Assembly (NCBI RefSeq): GCF_964340395.1
Contig: NC_135568.1
Span: forward strand, 6,339,079-6,403,078
From: Glandiceps talaboti
Lineage: Eukaryota; Hemichordata; Enteropneusta; Spengelidae
Direction: 5' to 3'
Length of the DNA stretch: 64,000 nt
The position numbers and the translations under genes were made by a program. A model generated the notes under the pieces. That model saw only the letters and a program-made list of their open reading frames with translations. It had not been told where the DNA came from and did no database searches. This document shows, one piece after another, positions 61,100-64,000 of the stretch. Position 1 is the first letter of the stretch. Each line of letters opens with the position of its first letter.

Positions 61100-62290
61100 A
61101 TACTAGGGAGCCTAAACCTATCCCTATGTGTAAATCTTAAAGCTAACCCTAACCCAAACCCAACCCCCTAGCTTGAATACAAATGTATATCCCCATTTCT
61201 CTACATTCTCAATACGAACTGCCAATGCAAACCAAGTTAAGAGGTCCAATTATATTCCTATCCCTAACTGAGTCCTAACATCAACTCCCTAGCTTGACTA
61301 CAAATGTATATAATTTGTATCTGTAAACTCATTCCACCATTCTATATTCTTACCACATGTTGCCGATACAAAGTAGGTTAGGGTGTCAATACCTATTACT
61401 ATCCCCGGTTACTCGATCAACACTAACCGTAACTCCATAGCTTGAATGTGAATGATATCCTTTTATATAACTGATCCACCATTTTACACTCTTAGAGTGT
61501 ATTGCCAATACAAACTGGTTTTGGGGTATGACATTTTTCTATCCCTATCAACCCATGTAATTCTAACCCCCTAGCTTTAATACAAATGAGAATCTTTCGT
61601 CTACTACATATATATTATATATATATCCTTGCCATGGCATTGCCAATACAACTCAAGTTAGGGGGTCTACAAATAGTCTAGATGATATCCATAGCTTCAA
61701 ACCTCAAGATCTCTCTTAAACCTGTCTATCTCAATGAGAAATCATTAACAAAAAGTTTTTCATGCAAATACCGTAAATAACCCCAAACTGTTAAAATGAC
61801 GGTTAGAATTACTACAAAGTATAAGTAGAATCCTGATATGACAAATGAACATTAAATACCCCCCCCACCCCCACCCCCACCCCCCCCCCCACACACACAC
61901 ACACAATAAACACCAACTTATTCTGTATTTGATTAATAAAAGACATGGTGTACTGTGTTAATGACGGTGTGGATGGCCTCGTTTGAATCTGAAAATTTAT
62001 CTCAGCACCTCATTGAACGAGATGTAAGAAGAGATTCAAAGTCATGGATAGCTCTAGACTAACAAATGCCACTATTTTTATCCTTAACTCACTCCTAACT
62101 CACCTCTAACTTTCACACTCAAGTTTGAATGCAAATGTGTATCCTTTGTACAATAGGTCCACTGTTCTACAAGTACATATTTGTGCTATGCATTGCCAAT
62201 ACATATCAGGTTGGGGGGTCCAACACTTCCTATCATTAGCTCAACCCTACATCAACTCCCTAGCTGGAATGCAAATATTAAAAGACCCTT
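61100..62290 (+). repeat. decayed tandem array, units of about 150-160 bp
   Basis: At least six units recur with CTATCCCTAACT, AACTCCCTAGCTTGAATACAAA, TGTATATCC, CCACCATTCTACATTCTTA and CATTGCCAATACAAACTAGG. Spacing varies and units are interrupted at about 61690-62050. Words such as CTAACCCTAACCC resemble telomere repeats only by coincidence of the unit. Confidence 0.72.
61859..61905 (+). repeat. poly-C/CCCCCA tract with (CA)n
   Basis: Runs of C interrupted by A lead into CACACACACACACA. Simple sequence inside the larger array region. Confidence 0.95.
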
Positions 62291-63231
62291 GTTCTACATC
62301 TTCAATTTCTTGCCTAACACAGTAGCATAATAAAATGTAAATGCAGTACTAAGAAAATATATAACCTCTGACAAGAACAGTGTTATGAATATATAAATAT
62401 GATGCATGGATCTAGATAAATCGCTGAGTAAGCCAAGATCTAAGTCAGTTTTTACATTCTACAGCTAGTAAAGCTACAGTTTTCGATTTAATGCAAGTCG
62501 ATATAAACGACACATACAAATAGTTCAAATCTTACATACTGATGTATACAGGTATGTATGTGTACGATAATTCGAATACATGCACCCCGGTACCTCGAGA
62601 TTATGTTTTCATGTTTACAACTCTCTCAAACCATACCTTTTATCTAAACATGTCTGTTTATTTTCCAAAATACTGAAAGATTCAATACTAAATTGAATGT
62701 CTTGTACAAGTTTTAGATTTCTGAATTTGAAATATCTTGTGAGATGAAAAATATGCATTCAAATTTAGTATAAGCTGGCGATCTCGATCAATACACACAA
62801 GTATTAGTTTGGCTTACGTGGCCAACCTCTATCATTTGTATGCTAATATCCTAAGTCGTGTTCTCACACCGTAAGACTTGAAATGTGTCAACTGCTGATT
62901 ATTACTTGCAATAAAAGTGATTTTGTAAAAACAGACAACACCATAATTGATGTACTAAAGCTTTTTCAAACACTGAGTGAAATGGTAAACCTGTATATAG
63001 CCATTATTGCACACATGACGCATTGCTTCACTGACCTAGTTACCATGGCAATGATCTCTTAAACAGATAGGAGAGAAACCTAGAACAAAATCATGACTTG
63101 ATGAGTTCCAAACCTGTAAGTGCTTAGTTAGCACACATGTACACGTGTAGTTAATTATACCAAATTATGCATGATTCATTTGACCTTTGACCTAATTTAT
63201 GATCTATTTACAGATTTGTAAGAATATTTAC
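62291..63231. other. no gene seen
   Basis: AT-rich DNA; one X-box-like word at 63039. It would be the intron following the possible 5' exon at 63232, if that exists. Confidence 0.3.
63039..63052 (+). promoter_or_regulatory. X-box-like motif (RFX site)
   Basis: GTTACCATGGCAAT differs from the ideal palindromic X-box GTTACCATGGCAAC only at its last base. It lies 180 bases from the possible 5' exon end at 63232. Motif match only. Confidence 0.28.
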
Positions 63232-63300
63232 CTTTGTGATCTGCTTTCCATTTAGATACATCTTAGATAGCTGACAAGATCAACGTAAGAAGTTTCAAAA
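63232..63300 (-). other. possible 5' exon end of a minus-strand transcript
   Basis: A minus-strand segment ends ATCACAAAG followed by a GTAAAT donor. It could encode a short start (ATG at 63261, M-Y-L-N-G-K-Q-I-T-K), with an in-frame stop upstream. The DNA from here to 64000 looks less AT-rich than the rest of the window and has no long frame, as a 5' untranslated exon or promoter might. Its end phase does not fit the exon at 56475, so at least one more exon would be needed. This is a weak call made from a donor and composition only. Confidence 0.13.
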
Positions 63301-64000
63301 TGGGTTTCCACGAGTGTAAACGGGACAAACTGCTCTCTCATCCAAACCCTGATGTATAGTGAAATAAGTTAATGGCCTCAACTGCTAATTGCGAATGTAA
63401 ATGTATTCTGGCAGCTGTAAAGGAACAAATGCCTGGTAACTCCTGTAAGGTTTACAGCATTAAACCGGGCAAACCACACAAACTGACAAGATTGAACATC
63501 CTATGTTACTTGTCATTCATATGGTGATGCAGGGCTGATAATACTGTGTGTAAAGCTGATTCACGGTGAAGGAAAAAATGTCCTGCTTCAATTCACTAGA
63601 GGAAACAGACAGTCAGCTCTCCAAGAGTTGCTATTTGTTCACGAAATCTGCTTTTGTGAGTGTAAATTGTCAAGGAACACAAACCCATTAATAGCAGCAG
63701 TCCTGTGAATCTTCATCCCGTGTAAAAACAAGAATTTGGAGTCTATCGGAACACAGTCACATCTCCCTGAAATGCCACAGAGTGATTTCTTCCTATTAGC
63801 TTAGACACATAGACTGCCATGCATGGCTCCAGCCAGCACTCGAGTCATCAGATTACAAATGCTGACATGGGAAAAAAGGCAGGATTCACTTCCAATAGAG
63901 TCTGCAGCCATGAATCGTACACGGAGAAAGAAGATGTGATTTGAAAAAAAATATGTTTCCAATTGACAAGGAGGTGTGTAGAATTACAGCGGAGGAAATC
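63301..64000. other. less AT-rich end of window; possible 5' untranslated or promoter DNA
   Basis: This end has longer balanced-composition stretches than the rest but no long ORF on either strand and no repeat. It could be untranslated exon or promoter DNA of the minus-strand gene, or part of an unrelated locus. Confidence 0.2.

Noticed and set aside
61140-61175. Telomere-like CTAACCCTAACCC
   Set aside because: Only two exact repeats; the words vary from unit to unit of the 160-bp array and do not form a telomeric tract.

Overview
This looks like a gene-poor stretch of an animal nuclear genome, probably an invertebrate. The sequence is AT-rich and has no dense open reading frames. It carries recognisable GT-AG splice junctions, many short inverted-repeat transposons, a truncated non-LTR retrotransposon, and numerous micro- and minisatellites. 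The palindromic word TACATGTA recurs throughout. I associate that with marine invertebrates (molluscs, lancelets, hemichordates), but I cannot name a species from the window.

The best evidence for a protein-coding gene is three candidate exons on the minus strand: 56288-56475, 37814-37881 and 6039-6102. Each is flanked by usable splice sites. The two short exons are open in only one frame, and the long exon is read in the frame of a long open stretch. The phases fit in order: exon 1 ends on a complete codon and exon 2 starts on one; exon 2 ends with two extra bases and exon 3 starts with one. The joined product is a helical segment followed by a charged coiled coil. I do not recognise the family. 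On this reading about 6-56 kb is two very large introns (about 18 and 32 kb), and almost everything else is intronic or intergenic.

Layout: 0-6 kb has a 35-bp minisatellite, one copy of a dispersed 340-bp repeat, a CA-rich tract, one possible plus-strand exon and the first copy of a MITE family. 6-28 kb has a 392-bp foldback element, a second foldback, three more MITE copies, and two long decayed minisatellites (about 20 kb and 26.5-27.2 kb). 28-44 kb has a TIR element whose right end has become a 59-bp satellite, a truncated LINE tail with target-site duplications, a TIR element flanked by a 9-bp repeat, one of two copies of a CAGGGCTT-ended element, and a 21-bp minisatellite beside a nested hairpin. 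44-64 kb has a large GAT/GGT array, the second copy of the 340-bp repeat, a 51-bp minisatellite, a 100-bp hairpin, the long 5' exon, a poly-G-containing array, and a decayed array of about 160 bp per unit.

I found no rRNA, convincing tRNA, CRISPR array, operon or complete gene. The window is best read as intron and intergenic DNA shaped by small DNA transposons. Its more unusual features are the foldback and TIR elements and their conversion into tandem arrays.
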